A stretch of DNA of 64,000 nt from Mercenaria mercenaria (Eukaryota > Mollusca > Bivalvia > Venerida > Veneridae): NCBI RefSeq assembly GCF_021730395.1, contig NC_069376.1, forward strand, positions 15,347,001 through 15,411,000. The letters run 5' to 3'. The notes beneath the pieces were generated by a model. That model saw nothing but the letters and a program-made list of their open reading frames with translations. It was not told the DNA's origin and ran no database searches. Both the position numbers and the translations under genes were made by a program. Positions 1-10,782 of the stretch are shown in pieces. How positions within the stretch are numbered: the stretch's first letter is position 1; the number at the start of each line of letters is the position of its first letter.

Positions 1-482
1 TTTCGTTATCGTTGGGATAGCGTTGGCATCCATCTTTGGCCAACAAAGAAACAGAGTTATAGACGAACCGTGATAGACGAAAAAATGCTGTTGGCCCAAT
101 GGAGGGCCAACGATGAGTGTAGGATATCAGTTGTTGGCCCAATGGAGGGCCAATGATGAGTTTAGGATACCAGTCGTTGGGCCAACGGTGTACCAACCGT
201 TGGGCCAACGTTGCGCCAATAAGCAAAATGGCGATGGGTCAACGATGATAGACGAAAGAATGCTGTTGGCCCAATGGAGGGCCAACGATGAGTGTAGGAT
301 ATCAGTTGTTGGCCCAATTGAGGGCCAACGATGAGTGTAGGATACCAGTCGTTGGGCCAACGGTGTACCAACCGTTGGGCCAACGTTGCGCCAATTAGCA
401 AAATGGCGTTGGGCCAACGTCGGAAATCTTCGTTGGGCCAACGAAGAGTCTGCCGTTTTGGCCCAACGTTGGGCCAACGCAT
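1..482. repeat. Palindromic GTTGGGCCAAC minisatellite
   Basis: The motif CGTTGGGCCAACG and its reverse-strand form (TTGGCCCAA) recur about every 20-60 bp. They sit in a longer unit of about 175 bp that appears twice, beginning near 72 and near 247, each time containing GATGAGTGTAGGATATCAG and the CGGTGTACCAACCG segment. The array is cut by the window edge, so its full length is unknown. Open frames across it on both strands follow from the repeat and are not genes. Confidence 0.85.
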
Positions 483-1370
483 GTCTGTTATATGGGTTGC
501 TCGTCTAGTCACTATGTATGACCACAGAATCAATGCAAGTCGATTTGCATTTTGTTCGTCAACATTGTCCAAGCCTTTTTCATAGAGACTTTGACAGGTT
601 TGTGGGCGTCAGACCACTTAAAAGAAATTAAAAGAGATTTCAAATGGCAAAATAAATGAGAAAGGAAAGTATGTCAATGATCACACGATAAAAGAAGATG
701 ATAAATGTAAGTATGTTCAATGTTAGATTGTTCAAGTGTCGAAAGTAAGTGAGTTCCAGCACAGCTCTTTGGTACCAGATAGAAGACTATCTCAAATGGA
801 CTATATACACCTGTAGGGAAGAACGGGCCTAGTTTATTAGAATAGTGGTCCGTGTTTTCAGAGGACAGTTAATGGTAGGGAAAACTTTCAATGAAGATTG
901 CAACCAGATCATCTGTAACTTAATATATAAGGGTCGGTGAAGCGTCCATACACCGAAAATCTTAAAGACTATATCATTTCTGTGACACTATAGATATTCC
1001 AACAATCTGTCCGTCTTTGGATCACTTAAAGTCATTCTTCTTGGTCTCTTTAAGTTTCAGCACATGGGAACTAGACTTTAGAGCAATACATGACAGCTTT
1101 GGTCTGTATAGTGACTTGTAAGCCATGGACTTAAGTGGTGTTGCAGAGATGAACTTTATTTTCATGCAAGTTTGATCAGCCTTATTCAAGTCATTTACTT
1201 GATACATTTTTGTGAACCCTTGAAATATCATGATATATGGAGGTTACAAATTCTAGTAGTGCATTATGAGTGATTAAAAAAACAAAACTTTTTCTTATAA
1301 TGTCATTTATTTTGTCCTGAAGAACTAAACAGTTAAAGAATTTTGTTTAAAATAAATGTGTCATGGTTGT
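483..1370. other. No gene recognised
   Basis: AT-rich sequence without a convincing open frame, splice-bounded exon or repeat that I recognise. Confidence 0.5.
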
Positions 1371-1373
1371 TAG

Positions 1374-1402
1374 ATAGATAGATAGATAGATAGATAGATC
1401 TA
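1374..1402. repeat. GATA microsatellite
   Basis: Six to seven GATA units followed by a short inverted TCTATAGATAGA segment. Confidence 0.9.
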
Positions 1403-1459
1403 TAGATAGATTCGTGTAAATATATACATCACATTGACAGAATTATCACATACATGTAA

Positions 1460-1555
1460 TAGAAAGAGCACTGAAACTCGAGGGTAAACGATTTGTACGA
1501 GGGGGCGTAGCCCCCGAGTATAAATCGTTTACCCGAGAGTTTTAATGTTCTTTCT
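1460..1555. mobile_element. Foldback MITE, about 96 bp
   Basis: Two arms of about 45 bp pair with each other: AGAAAGAGCACTGAAACTCG on the left mirrors AGTTTTAATGTTCTTTCT on the right, the arms meet at GGGGGCGTAGCCCCC, and GGGTAAACGATTT is mirrored by AAATCGTTTACCC. Nearly the whole element is one hairpin. There is no coding capacity. Class II MITE is inferred from structure only. Confidence 0.7.
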
Positions 1556-1749
1556 GTTTTGTATCATAGCCATCCATATATGGTAGTTGTAGGCGTTCCA
1601 CATTTCCATATACAGCAGTTCAGTGAGTACTTAAAATCCTTGCTTTACAAATGTGTAAAGCCCAGGTAAAATAAACCAATGCTAGAGCAGAAAATCCATA
1701 ATGTACACTTCGTTGTCTACTGTTCCAGACATGCTGGTATACCTCCCTA

Positions 1750-1880
1750 TCCAACAGTGCGGTAACTAGCGTGCGGGTATTAAGGTTCTTCCGCAAATTG
1801 AAATTAGAAATTCATGTGAAAAATCAGAATCCTCGAAACAGCTTTCGAAATGCAAGGACACAAACAATATATGATAAAAC
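1750..1880. repeat. Diverged copy of a dispersed repeat (with 7790-7925)
   Basis: The stretch starting TGCGGTAACTAGCG, with GGTATTAAGG and CTTCCGC just after it, resembles the reverse complement of 7790-7925 (TGCGGTAACTAAAAG, then GGTATTTAAGG and CTTCCGCC). Further in, AACAGCTTTCGAAATGCA matches AAAGCTTTCAAATGCAGC. These look like one old family in opposite orientations; its boundaries are unclear. Confidence 0.45.
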
Positions 1881-2484
1881 TTGAAAAGATATATCTGTAG
1901 GTAAACTTGCGAGCATGAAAGTTACGTTGAACCCTATATCCACAGTGCTTTGAAAGAAAATGAGTGAACATTTTTGGTGCAAAATTTTAGTATCGTATGC
2001 ATCCTAAATTGCTTTAAAATATTTATTTTCAAATCAAAGAAATGCCAAAATAGTGCACACGAGCGCTATTTTCTCAAGAAAATGTCGTTAAACATTCTAA
2101 TGCGCAAAACACGTGCACAGTTTTTCTAAAATATTTCGCCGCCATGTTTATTTCAAGAAATAAAATATATGATTGTTCTTTTACCTCAGATTTCCTTACT
2201 GAAATATATATGCCTCCTTATCAATGGTTAGAGATATCCATTTAGTATAGTTTTGCACTGTCCGATCTCCTTTATCCGTTACCGATCCTTTACATTTAAA
2301 GAAAAAACGCATTGTGTAATGATAGTTTTTCGCTTTACACACCTCTCTTGGACAAGAAAGCCGTTTCACTTAAAATTTGTAAGCATCCGCTGACAAAATA
2401 TTGATGAAAGATCGGGACTTTTTCTAAAAACAAGTTCAATTTCAATCATTTTCAAAAACTGGAAGTATTGCACATTGTGTTGAA

Positions 2485-4428
2485 TTTATAAATAAAACAA
2501 AAATCCCCCAATACTGGTCATATATGGAAAGTGTCATATTTGACCATGACTCACAACCTGGTAAAAACAAAAAGTTTTACAGCTTCATCAAGCACAACAA
2601 AAAAGAAAATGTCGGCATTGCCCCCCTTAAATCAGATGGTCTTACCTACACAGACCCCATCCAAAAGGCTACTATCTTAAACAAACAATTTGAATCTGTC
2701 TTTTCCCCTCCCCAGCCCCTTAGTCTGAAGCATATATGTTCCAACGACCTCTCATCCCCAGTCTCCATGATGAATAAGATCCAGGTCACCACTGAAGGTG
2801 TGGAAAAACTGCTCTATGGCCTATCCCCACATAAAGCCTCAGGACCTGATGAATTATCCCCACGCATCCTAAAAGAACTCCACCATGAAATTGCTCCTGT
2901 ACTTGCCCATATATACAGGTTATCTCTCGAATCTGGCCTAGTACCCAGTGATTGGAAAAAAGCCACCGTAGCCCCCGTATTTAAAAAAGGTCCCAAGTCT
3001 AAACCTAGTAACTATCGCCCAATTTCCCTAACTTGCATTGCTTCCAAACTCCTTGAACACATTGTTGTTTCCAATCTTATGACCTATTTTGACAAGCATA
3101 AGCTACTTAGCCAGTTCCAGCACGGCTTTAGATCAGGTCACAGTTGTGAGACTCAGCTCATTAATTTCACTCAGGAACTTTACAATAACACTGAACAGGG
3201 TCAACAAACAGATGTTATTGTCATGGACTTCTCCAAGGCGTTTGACAAGGTCGATCACATTAGACTAATTTATAAACTACAAAGCCTTGGTGTCAACCCA
3301 CAAATTACCAAATGGGTCAAATCTTTCCTGTCCAACCGCTCCCAGAAAGTCGCTGTTGATGGTCATTTTTCCAGTGAACTTCCTGTACTGTCTGGAGTTC
3401 CCCAGGGGTCTGTTCTTGGGCCATGTCTCTTCCTGGTATATATCAATGACTTACCAGATTCCGTCAAATGTAACGCAAGAATGTTTGCAGATGACACCAT
3501 AATATACCTTACCATCAACTCCATTTCAGATAGTATATCTCTGCAACAAGACCTGATTAGCTTAGAAACCTGGGAGAAGACATGGTCCATGGAGTTCAAC
3601 CCGGACAAGTGTGAAGTCCTTAGAATTTTTAGAAAGAAAAATCCTGTAGTCTACCCCTACAAACTTCACAACATAGAGTTAAAAACTTGTGAGGCAGCTA
3701 AATACTTAGGCATAACCATTTCCAAAGATCTAAACTGGTCCAAACACATTGACAGTATCACTTCCAAAGCAACTTCCACTCTTCGCTTCATACAACGAAA
3801 TGTCAAAACTGATAATAAAAAGGTCAAAATTGCTGCCTATAACACCTATGTCCGCCCTCAACTTGAGTACTGTTCAAGCGTCTGGCATCCTTGGCAAAAA
3901 ACCCTCACTAGCAAAGTCGAAAATGTCCAAAGGTCAGCTGCTAGGTACGTCATGTATGACTACAGTTACACCAGTAGTGTTACACAAATGCTGAAAACCT
4001 TAGAATGGAATACACTCCAATATAGAAGGTTACACAATTCATTAGTAATGTTTTATAAAATAAGGACCCAGACAGTTGCAGTCGACCAATCTCATCTTAT
4101 TCCAACTAGAAACCTAAATTACTTAATCCCCATGTCTCACACTCAGTACTTTTCTAACTCCTACTTCCCTAGGACCATCCGACTCTGGAACTCCCTACCA
4201 ACTCATGTTAAATCTAGCCCCAGTCTCAGTATCTTTAGAGACAGGCTGGCGGTGGTCAGTATGTAATTCTGTTGCCTCTGTCCCATTTTAACTGTAGCAT
4301 ACTGTCTTTTTTAGCTTTTATTCTTTTAACATTGTAACATATCAGTTCTTTAACAACTGTTTCTCTGACAGCGCCGCCCAGTGATAGTCGGAAATCGACG
4401 GTTGGGTGAAAGATGTAGATGTAGATGA
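2485..4428 (+). mobile_element. 5'-truncated CR1/Jockey-group LINE
   Basis: This is the 3' part of a non-LTR retrotransposon. It starts inside the linker before the reverse transcriptase, lacks the endonuclease, and continues through a 3' UTR. The 3' end has a small stem (CCCAGTGATAGTCG with CGACGGTTGGG) followed directly by a short GATGTA repeat, the usual microsatellite tail of this group. The uninterrupted frame suggests a fairly recent insertion. The exact 5' junction and the target duplication were not resolved. Confidence 0.85.
2524..4266 (+). CDS. Reverse transcriptase of a LINE (partial ORF2, 580 residues from the first Met)
   Basis: The product copies LINE RNA into DNA at the target site. 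Visible reverse-transcriptase motifs, in order: FSKAFDKVD (about residues 236-244), GVPQGSVLGP (291-300) and FADD (321-324, catalytic Asp pair). The C terminus has the LWNSLP...F..RL pattern typical of CR1/Jockey-type ORF2 proteins. The same frame stays open upstream of the Met and reads like ORF2 (IPQYWSYMESVIF), so the Met at 2524 is not a real start and the protein is truncated at its N terminus. No stop or frameshift interrupts what remains. Family-level assignment is secure; the clade is not. Confidence 0.9.
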   Translation: MESVIFDHDSQPGKNKKFYSFIKHNKKENVGIAPLKSDGLTYTDPIQKATILNKQFESVFSPPQPLSLKHICSNDLSSPVSMMNKIQVTTEGVEKLLYGLSPHKASGPDELSPRILKELHHEIAPVLAHIYRLSLESGLVPSDWKKATVAPVFKKGPKSKPSNYRPISLTCIASKLLEHIVVSNLMTYFDKHKLLSQFQHGFRSGHSCETQLINFTQELYNNTEQGQQTDVIVMDFSKAFDKVDHIRLIYKLQSLGVNPQITKWVKSFLSNRSQKVAVDGHFSSELPVLSGVPQGSVLGPCLFLVYINDLPDSVKCNARMFADDTIIYLTINSISDSISLQQDLISLETWEKTWSMEFNPDKCEVLRIFRKKNPVVYPYKLHNIELKTCEAAKYLGITISKDLNWSKHIDSITSKATSTLRFIQRNVKTDNKKVKIAAYNTYVRPQLEYCSSVWHPWQKTLTSKVENVQRSAARYVMYDYSYTSSVTQMLKTLEWNTLQYRRLHNSLVMFYKIRTQTVAVDQSHLIPTRNLNYLIPMSHTQYFSNSYFPRTIRLWNSLPTHVKSSPSLSIFRDRLAVVSM

Positions 4429-4971
4429 TAAGCCATTTTAGAACTTTTCCGGGAACTATACGTTTCAGCCGAACAACGCATTTCAAAATGACACAATTCT
4501 GATTTCTCTTTGTAAACAATGTCAAAGTTCACCTGAGGAACATTGCTGGAAAAGTAAAAGTGCTTACTTGTTTCAGTTTTACGTCCTGTAGAAAACAATC
4601 AACTTTCAACTTTAAATGCATATATGTTCTATGATTATTCCAATATAAAAAACCGTCCGATCTTTTCCGTGAGAAATAAAACGAAGCAAATTTAACTATT
4701 TGTTTACACTTTGTTTACAACCATGTGAAATTAAAGGCATGTACTATCACGAGACTCCCGTGCATTTTGAACCTCGTGGTGAATAAACTGCATTTACTTT
4801 AAAGTATGGTGTCTCAGCTGAGCCAGTTATTTGTTAATTTCAGAGAACATACAATAAAGAAGTGTTTATGAGATTATGCATATGTACGAATATTTACTAG
4901 ATTACTTTATATTAACGATGATAGAAAACAAGTGTGCACTCGGCAAATAGCAAGTCTATTATTTTCATGTG

Positions 4972-5785
4972 TACTGGCACGCGAGTAGTCCCCGGACAGA
5001 AATCGCATATATTTCGTCCTCAAAAGCTTAACCAATATCAAGAATAAAAACGATTTACATATATACAAACCTTAGCTCCGGTATTACCAGTTTAGGGTTT
5101 TTCCTGTGAAATGACGTCACGTTCGCGGGGGATTAGCGAGGCCCGAAAAGGGGTCTGTAGAACGTCAAATTTTAACATGCTCGATAGTAATGCCCGGACA
5201 CCAATTTTTCATGAATATATTTATCGGGAACTGCCCATATGAGCTGGAATTATGAAAAAGACAAATGATATTTTATATAACTGTAAAAAGATCACAAGTT
5301 TGCGTCATATTTATTTGTCCCGGCCACACGGAAATTGCGACAACAGAAAACAAAATAATTATGCTTATATTATATCTGGACAATGTAGTGCTAGCTATAA
5401 CACCTCTTTAATATTTTGGTAAATTAGTATTGTTGTTGTCACAAAGAAAATAACTTTTCTTGTTGAAAGTGTATGTATCGTCTGCTAGTCGTGAAGTAAA
5501 GACATGTAGCCTTAATTTTAAAACCCTCCAGAGGGGCCTCTCTTGCGCATGCGCATTAAAAACGGAAGACCCGCCAGTGAAAATGTAAACAAGACACCTT
5601 TGGGTAGGATTTCCACGATTATTATACTCAAATGATTACCTGTGAAAAAATGAACTTGATAAACTTCTCCAAAACAAGCGTCTGTATGATTAGGCACAAA
5701 AATATGTAGACGAATCGCGTAAATAGAGCGTTGCGGGCGGGTGTCCGGGGACTACTGCTGTCCGGGGACTACTCGCGTGCCAGTA
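4972..5785. mobile_element. Non-autonomous TA-flanked TIR transposon, about 0.81 kb
   Basis: The termini are inverted repeats of about 26 bp: CTGGCACGCGAGTAGTCC at the left is mirrored by GGACTACTCGCGTGCCAG at the right. Both ends are bordered by TA, the target duplication expected of Tc1/mariner-like elements. Just inside the right end the segment TGTCCGGGGACTACT is duplicated. No transposase frame is present. A cyclic-AMP-response-like TGACGTCA lies near 5113. Confidence 0.75.
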
Positions 5786-5799
5786 TACTGAACACTGAT

Positions 5800-6740
5800 C
5801 CCAATGTTCGTAATTTTCAGATAAAGAACTCGTTATCCTTGGTTTTGCAGACAGTCTTAGTACTGGACCGCTGCTTCCGCTGTCAACACCGCAGTAACCA
5901 CTAATGTAAAGTCAGTGTCTATTTCTATGCCGGAATTTCAATACACATTTATTGTAGGGATAATACGCGCTTTTTGTGTGTGTATTTACGTCTGCAGAAG
6001 CCCGCGGGATTGTTTGTGACCGAGACCAAAGGTCGCTATTCTTGCATAAAAATATATTTCACGACGATTTATATATTGTTTTCATATGTGATGACTTGAC
6101 GATTCCGGTACATTTTTACTTACCATTCCAGTTGTTCTTGGAAACGGTAAACATGTTTTAAATATCCGTATCCAGGGCCCGGAAATAAACATCACTATCA
6201 AAAACACATCCTGAAGGTTTTTCAGCGAATTTTTTATCTCTCATTATTACAATATAAAATTACCGATAATTTTTCATATCAGTTCACAATTTGGTGGACT
6301 CGATCACAACTTTAAGAATAATAACTTTACATTTGAGTTATACTGGAGTATGGATGAGTACGAACGTAGTGTCATGATTCGAAGCTGTTTATATAATTTC
6401 TTCGAGATATTAGATTAAAACATACTGACTGATACTTATCAAAATCCTAAATATAATACCTAAAAACAAAGAATCGTACAGGTAAACACGCAATACTTTA
6501 AAATTCACGGTTGTCTACAAAATCTGAATTGACGCAGAGTTAAAGGGGAGTTAGGGGAGGGCAGCGTATTCGTTAGTTACTGATACAGTAAATCATTCTA
6601 TGGTTTAGATTGCATATTTAATGCTTCAAGTAGAGGTTTTTATGAAAGAAAAAAGACGTAGATACTAGATGTCAATCTGCGCAGAATTACATCTATACGT
6701 CCCTGGGAAAGCATTTTTAAAAATAAAAATCGGGTATTAA
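5800..6740. other. No gene recognised
   Basis: AT-rich unique-looking sequence; short frames only, with no protein-like composition. Confidence 0.4.
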
Positions 6741-6746
6741 CAGCAC

Positions 6747-6848
6747 GTGAATTGCCTTGTTTGCACACGATTTTTCTCCCGTTAATACATGAGCGGGGTG
6801 AATTGCCTTGTTTGCACACGATTTTTTTTCCCGTTAATATATGGGCGG
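6747..6848. repeat. Tandem duplication, about 51-bp unit
   Basis: The segment GTGAATTGCCTTGTTTGCAC...CCCGTTAATA is present twice head to tail, the second copy slightly longer in its T run. Confidence 0.85.
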
Positions 6849-7789
6849 ATCCAGTGAAAACAGTAGTTTGTTATGCAAGAATATCTGTTTAAATCTATGA
6901 AAGTGTGACAAATCATCAGGTTATCTACAATTGTATACAAATTATAATACCTCCCAACATATTTGGCTGCACATTTTTTTCTGCGATTTATTACATGCTG
7001 CATAAATTTTCATGTTGTATAAAAAGTCGAAAGATCAAAATTGGCAAGTTTACGACGCATGAAACCTCTAAGGAATCATTATACACATCGAACTTGTCCC
7101 CGACCTGTATGCGGAAATACTGTGGCCAAATGTTTCAAGATTGTCTGAAAATATTTGCATATATCGTGATAACGCATATATTTCAATTGTTTTTATAACT
7201 TATAAATATACAATCACGTATGTGTGAGAACGTTACGTTAAGTAACTTCGGTAGTTACCGCAGGAGGTGCCAAAAATTCCATTTCCACCAAAATTTTCCG
7301 TGAGATAAGCAGCGCGTTAGTACATAAATTCCACAATAGTAAATTAAAATTTTCATATACTTGCACAATCCTTGAAAAGAATTTTGGATCGTTGCAAATC
7401 TTGTTCACATTAAGTCTGAGACTTCTCTTACAATTTTAGGCAGTTTGGTACACCATACATAGAAAAATCATTGTCCGCACATTGCACTACTTTTATGTAT
7501 GCTGAAAATAGCAATATGTACAGATTTATTTTCGTTTTAATACATGAGGTGGTCAGATTTGAAAACAGATTTTGTACTAAGTTTAGTTCTATTCGGTAAG
7601 ACAATTCTCCTTTGCACTAATTGATACTTTGAACTAACTTTTGCCATTCATGAATTTTTAATAAAGTATTTTGAAAGGATTTATAAATCTAACCAAAAAT
7701 TTGGAAAAATACAGGTAAACATCTTCTTTGTTTATTTCTAAATTTTAGTTTTACTTTTTATACAGCTACTTTTACTTCAGATCTTGCAA

Positions 7790-7925
7790 ACTGAGCTGTT
7801 TTTGTACTCTGGAACAGCTGCATTTGAAAGCTTTTGTTCACTATATTTTCACACCTCAAATGAAGGTCACTCTAAATTCAAGATGGCGGAAGTACCTTAA
7901 ATACCTGCACACTTTTAGTTACCGC
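7790..7925. repeat. Second copy of the dispersed repeat seen at 1750
   Basis: Inverted relative to the 1750 copy. A third short match, AGTTACCGCA, lies at about 7253, so the full element may run from about 7250 to 7925, but I could not define ends. Confidence 0.4.
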
Positions 7926-8454
7926 ACCCTGTACTCAGTGTATATGAATTACCTGCAACAAATTTATTAAGAAAAAACACCAAGCTATGATACAATGAAT
8001 TTATACAGCACATAATATATTAACACAGCTTGGATATCACAGACATTATTGGTGACTAGTGCACAATTATGACATATATAAAAACACAGGATAACCTGTA
8101 AAAGCCTTGCGGCTTATTTCCAGCAGGGTCCTTGAAAATATTGTCATAATGGACAAGAATATTTAAATAATTTAAATAATAATAATAGATACAGTTTATG
8201 CAGAGTAAGTGCACAATTATGTTGTCAGTACATAGACATACATATATTACACGAACAATAGTATCACAATAAAAATCATATCACATAAAATCTACATTTG
8301 ACTATACTTACAATTAAAAATAGATATAACTGGAATCTTCAGCTAACTTCATATCTAAAATCAAGTGCTTTTTAACTTCCTTTTTAAAAGCATATTTACT
8401 CTTAGTATTATGTATAAATTGAGGTAATTGGTTCCAGTCTAAAATACTATTATA

Positions 8455-9138
8455 TTAAAAAGTTGAAGTTGTAAAATCATTTACAGCTGGCACATAAAAA
8501 TTGGTACTATTACCTCTACTATTATACCGGTGTTGTTCATTACACCTTTTAAAATTTTCTTTAAGATATGCCGGACATTTATCATTAAATATTTTATACA
8601 CATGATTAAGTCTAAATTGCTTGCACCTGTTTTCAATATTTAAAAAACCTAGATAACTAAAATCTGAAACATGTAGAGAAGTTCTACATTCATAATTCAA
8701 TATATATCTCACAATCTTATTTTGAGCAATTTGTAGTTTACACTTCAATTGTTTTGTGAGTCCACAATACCATGACGAACTAGAATAATCAAAATGGCAC
8801 TGTAAGAGTGCATTACATAGAGTTTTTCTTAATGATTCATTTAAATAACTCTTTTGCCTATATAAAAACTTTAATCTTGAATTGACTTTATTAAAAATAT
8901 TATTAACAATAGAAGTGGCAGATAGGTCTTTATCCAACATAGCCCCCAAGTATTTAACAGAGTCCTGTGCCTTAATTGTATGTCCATTACAATGAACTGA
9001 AAAATCTTGAATTTTATTGAGCTTACGTCTAGAGCCGAATAGAATAAACTCTGTTTTTCCTAATTGTAATGATAGTTTGTTATCTATCAGCCATTTACTA
9101 CAACTAGCAAGTTCATTACCTAAAACAGAACTGATCAC
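8455..9138 (-). pseudogene. LINE ORF2 remnant, C-terminal part
   Basis: The 227-residue frame begins ISSVLGNELASCSKWL and contains SVKYLGAMLDKDL, the usual region following the YADD motif. It meets an in-frame TAA near its end, after which the same frame continues with LDWNQLPQFI, so the copy is dead. The other piece (9567-9664) carries YVNDM and YADD. Removing the intervening element and one copy of its target duplication restores a continuous LINE frame across the junction. Confidence 0.8.
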
Positions 9139-9151
9139 ATCTGGGTTCTTA

Positions 9152-9557
9152 CAATCTGACTAAAGTACATCTCCTATATTACGCTACGCATAGGATCTGA
9201 AAACGACCTATTCATTGCCTCGTTCTGACGGCTCTTTCGCTAGCCATTCAGAGCCTAGCTTACAACATCTTGCAAATCTACATGTAGCATTGACTTTTGA
9301 TATTTACAATTCTTTTGTCGTAATGTATCAGACAGCCGGTTAGCTCAGTCGGTAGGCCACTTGCTTTGTAATCGACGGGTCCCGGGTTCGAGTCCTGGAA
9401 TAACCGCATATTTTTCTTATCCTTTGACAATCGAACAAGTCGTCTGATTGGATAACATAAAAATAGCAATAATGGAAATCCAAAATATACAGAAGACGAA
9501 TGTGAATGGGTCGTTCTCAGATCTTCGTTTAGAAGATCAAGTACTTTAGTCAGATTG
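9152..9557. mobile_element. 406-bp TIR element with a tRNA-like core and 9-bp target duplication
   Basis: The ends are a perfect 17-bp inverted repeat (CAATCTGACTAAAGTAC and GTACTTTAGTCAGATTG). Behind them, weaker inverted similarity runs for about 90 bp (GATCTGAAAACGACC against the complement of the right side). GGGTTCTTA flanks both sides exactly (9143-9151 and 9558-9566). A 9-bp duplication fits Mutator-like elements. The host site is the LINE reading frame. The centre carries a Pol III-type tRNA-like segment. A second, partial copy lies at 49945-50249. Confidence 0.85.
9333..9408 (+). other. tRNA-like segment inside the TIR element
   Basis: TAGCTCAGTCGGTAGG matches the D-arm/A-box and GGGTTCGAGTCC the T-arm/B-box of a tRNA. 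The T stem (CCGGG with CCTGG) pairs. The anticodon loop reads TTTGTAA (TGT), but acceptor pairing is imperfect, so this is a degenerate tRNA-derived promoter region, not a working tRNA gene. Confidence 0.7.
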
Positions 9558-9566
9558 GGGTTCTTA

Positions 9567-9664
9567 TGAGAGAATATAATAGCGCTATCATCAGCATATA
9601 AAATTAACTTGCAATTTTTACTAATGCTAATACCCATATCATTCACATAGCACAAAAATAACAA
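9567..9664 (-). pseudogene. LINE ORF2 remnant, YADD segment
   Basis: The short frame reads LCYVNDMGISISKNCK then LILYADDSAIIFSHKNP, which is the catalytic C-motif region of a non-LTR reverse transcriptase. The open frame found beyond it runs into the inserted element and is not LINE-derived. Confidence 0.75.
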
Positions 9665-10289
9665 TGTTTAATGTTATTAAACATGCAAAATCATTAAAAT
9701 ACCTTGCTCCATAAAAACGCTGCGAAATACAATCAAAAAGTGTCCCATTTGTACTGATTTTGCGCAAAGAGCTATAAAAAATAAATTATTTTATACTTCT
9801 TTGTTTTGCGTGACATTTAATTTTTACTTAATTTTCTTTTCTAAACAATTTAACAAATATTTCATATATATGTAAAAGGTACTCTTTTTAGAAAAGCAAA
9901 TAACAATTGCGCTAACGTTTTATCAATCAATTACATCGCAAACTAAAAATGCAGTTCTCACCGAGCAATTGAAGTGTAAAGGTATACATTTTTTTCTTAA
10001 AATTCTCGGGCAAGTTTTACTTGTTTAGGTCCACGGATTTAAATTGTTTTGAATGTGGTGACTAAATAACCTCTATTTCAGTAGGCGGATGCCATATTTA
10101 TTCTGCCGTCTTTTTTTTGTAATTTGTACCTGTTTACAAATTAAATGACAAGCTCAGAAAAGTCCCACAGTGTAGAAATAAGGAAAAGTAACACATATTT
10201 TGACATAGACACACGTGCTATTTTCTCATGTCAAGAATGTGTTGTCCCAAGGGTACGATCCTTCGATGAACAGGTGTTCGCCTGCTTTA

Positions 10290-10545
10290 TTCAATAATGA
10301 GAGCGCAGATCTACGGATTACGGGGTCGTAAGTTCGATCTCTCCCCGGACGAGGCGTATATGTTCTCCGTGACGATTTGAAAAACGGCATTATGTTTGAA
10401 ATCTTTCGTCCTCCATATCTGACTCGTGTTAAAAGTTGGTAGTTACTTGCAGAGAAAGGTTTGTACTGGTACAGAATCCTAGAGCACTGGTTAGGTTAAC
10501 TGGCTGCCGTTTCATTGAAAAAAAAATCTGTTGAATAAAAACATA
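10290..10545 (+). mobile_element. tRNA-derived SINE
   Basis: A B-box (GGTCGTAAGTTCGATCTC) near 10324 is followed by GTTCTCCGTGACGATTTGA and GTACTGGTACAGAATCC and, at the end, CTGTTGAATAAAAAC. This body is one I associate with a SINE common in bivalves, whose consensus ends in CTGTTGAAAAACGGCG. The A-box end is poorly preserved and the start is approximate. Confidence 0.7.
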
Positions 10546-10591
10546 TTAATATTGTATTGATTTGTTTTGTTTTTTACCGTATTGCAGAATA

Positions 10592-10782
10592 ATTGTGTTG
10601 TGTTGTGTTGTGTTGCATTTTGTTTTGTATTTTGTATTGTATTTTATTGTATTTTGTATTGTATTGTATTGTATTGGTTTGCATTGCATTGCATTGCATT
10701 GCATTGCATTGCATTGTATTGTATTGTATTGTATTGTATTGTATTGTATTGTATTGTATTGTATTATATTGTATTTCTGTAA
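10592..10782. repeat. Pentanucleotide satellite with three successive phases
   Basis: The array is GTGTT, then TTTGT/ATTGT, then seven GCATT, then about fourteen GTATT units. Long frames of repeated Cys/Ile/Val or Gln/Tyr/Asn/Thr on both strands are by-products of the 5-bp period. Confidence 0.95.

Larger units (their letters stand above)
8060..9668 (-). mobile_element. Decayed 5'-truncated LINE, split by a DNA element
   Basis: Minus-strand CR1/Jockey-type LINE fragment. It begins inside the reverse transcriptase, between the GVPQGS-type and YADD motifs, runs through the C-terminal region and ends in a 3' UTR containing AAATAAGCCGCAAGGC, reading toward lower coordinates. It is interrupted at 9152-9557 by a TIR element. 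The 3' boundary near 8060 is approximate. GTGCACAATTATG occurs at both 8062 and 8210, which may mark a small rearrangement in the 3' UTR. Confidence 0.8.

Noticed and set aside
127-572. Overlapping frames rich in Trp, Pro and Asn or Gly, Gln and Arg
   Set aside because: Translation of the palindromic minisatellite.
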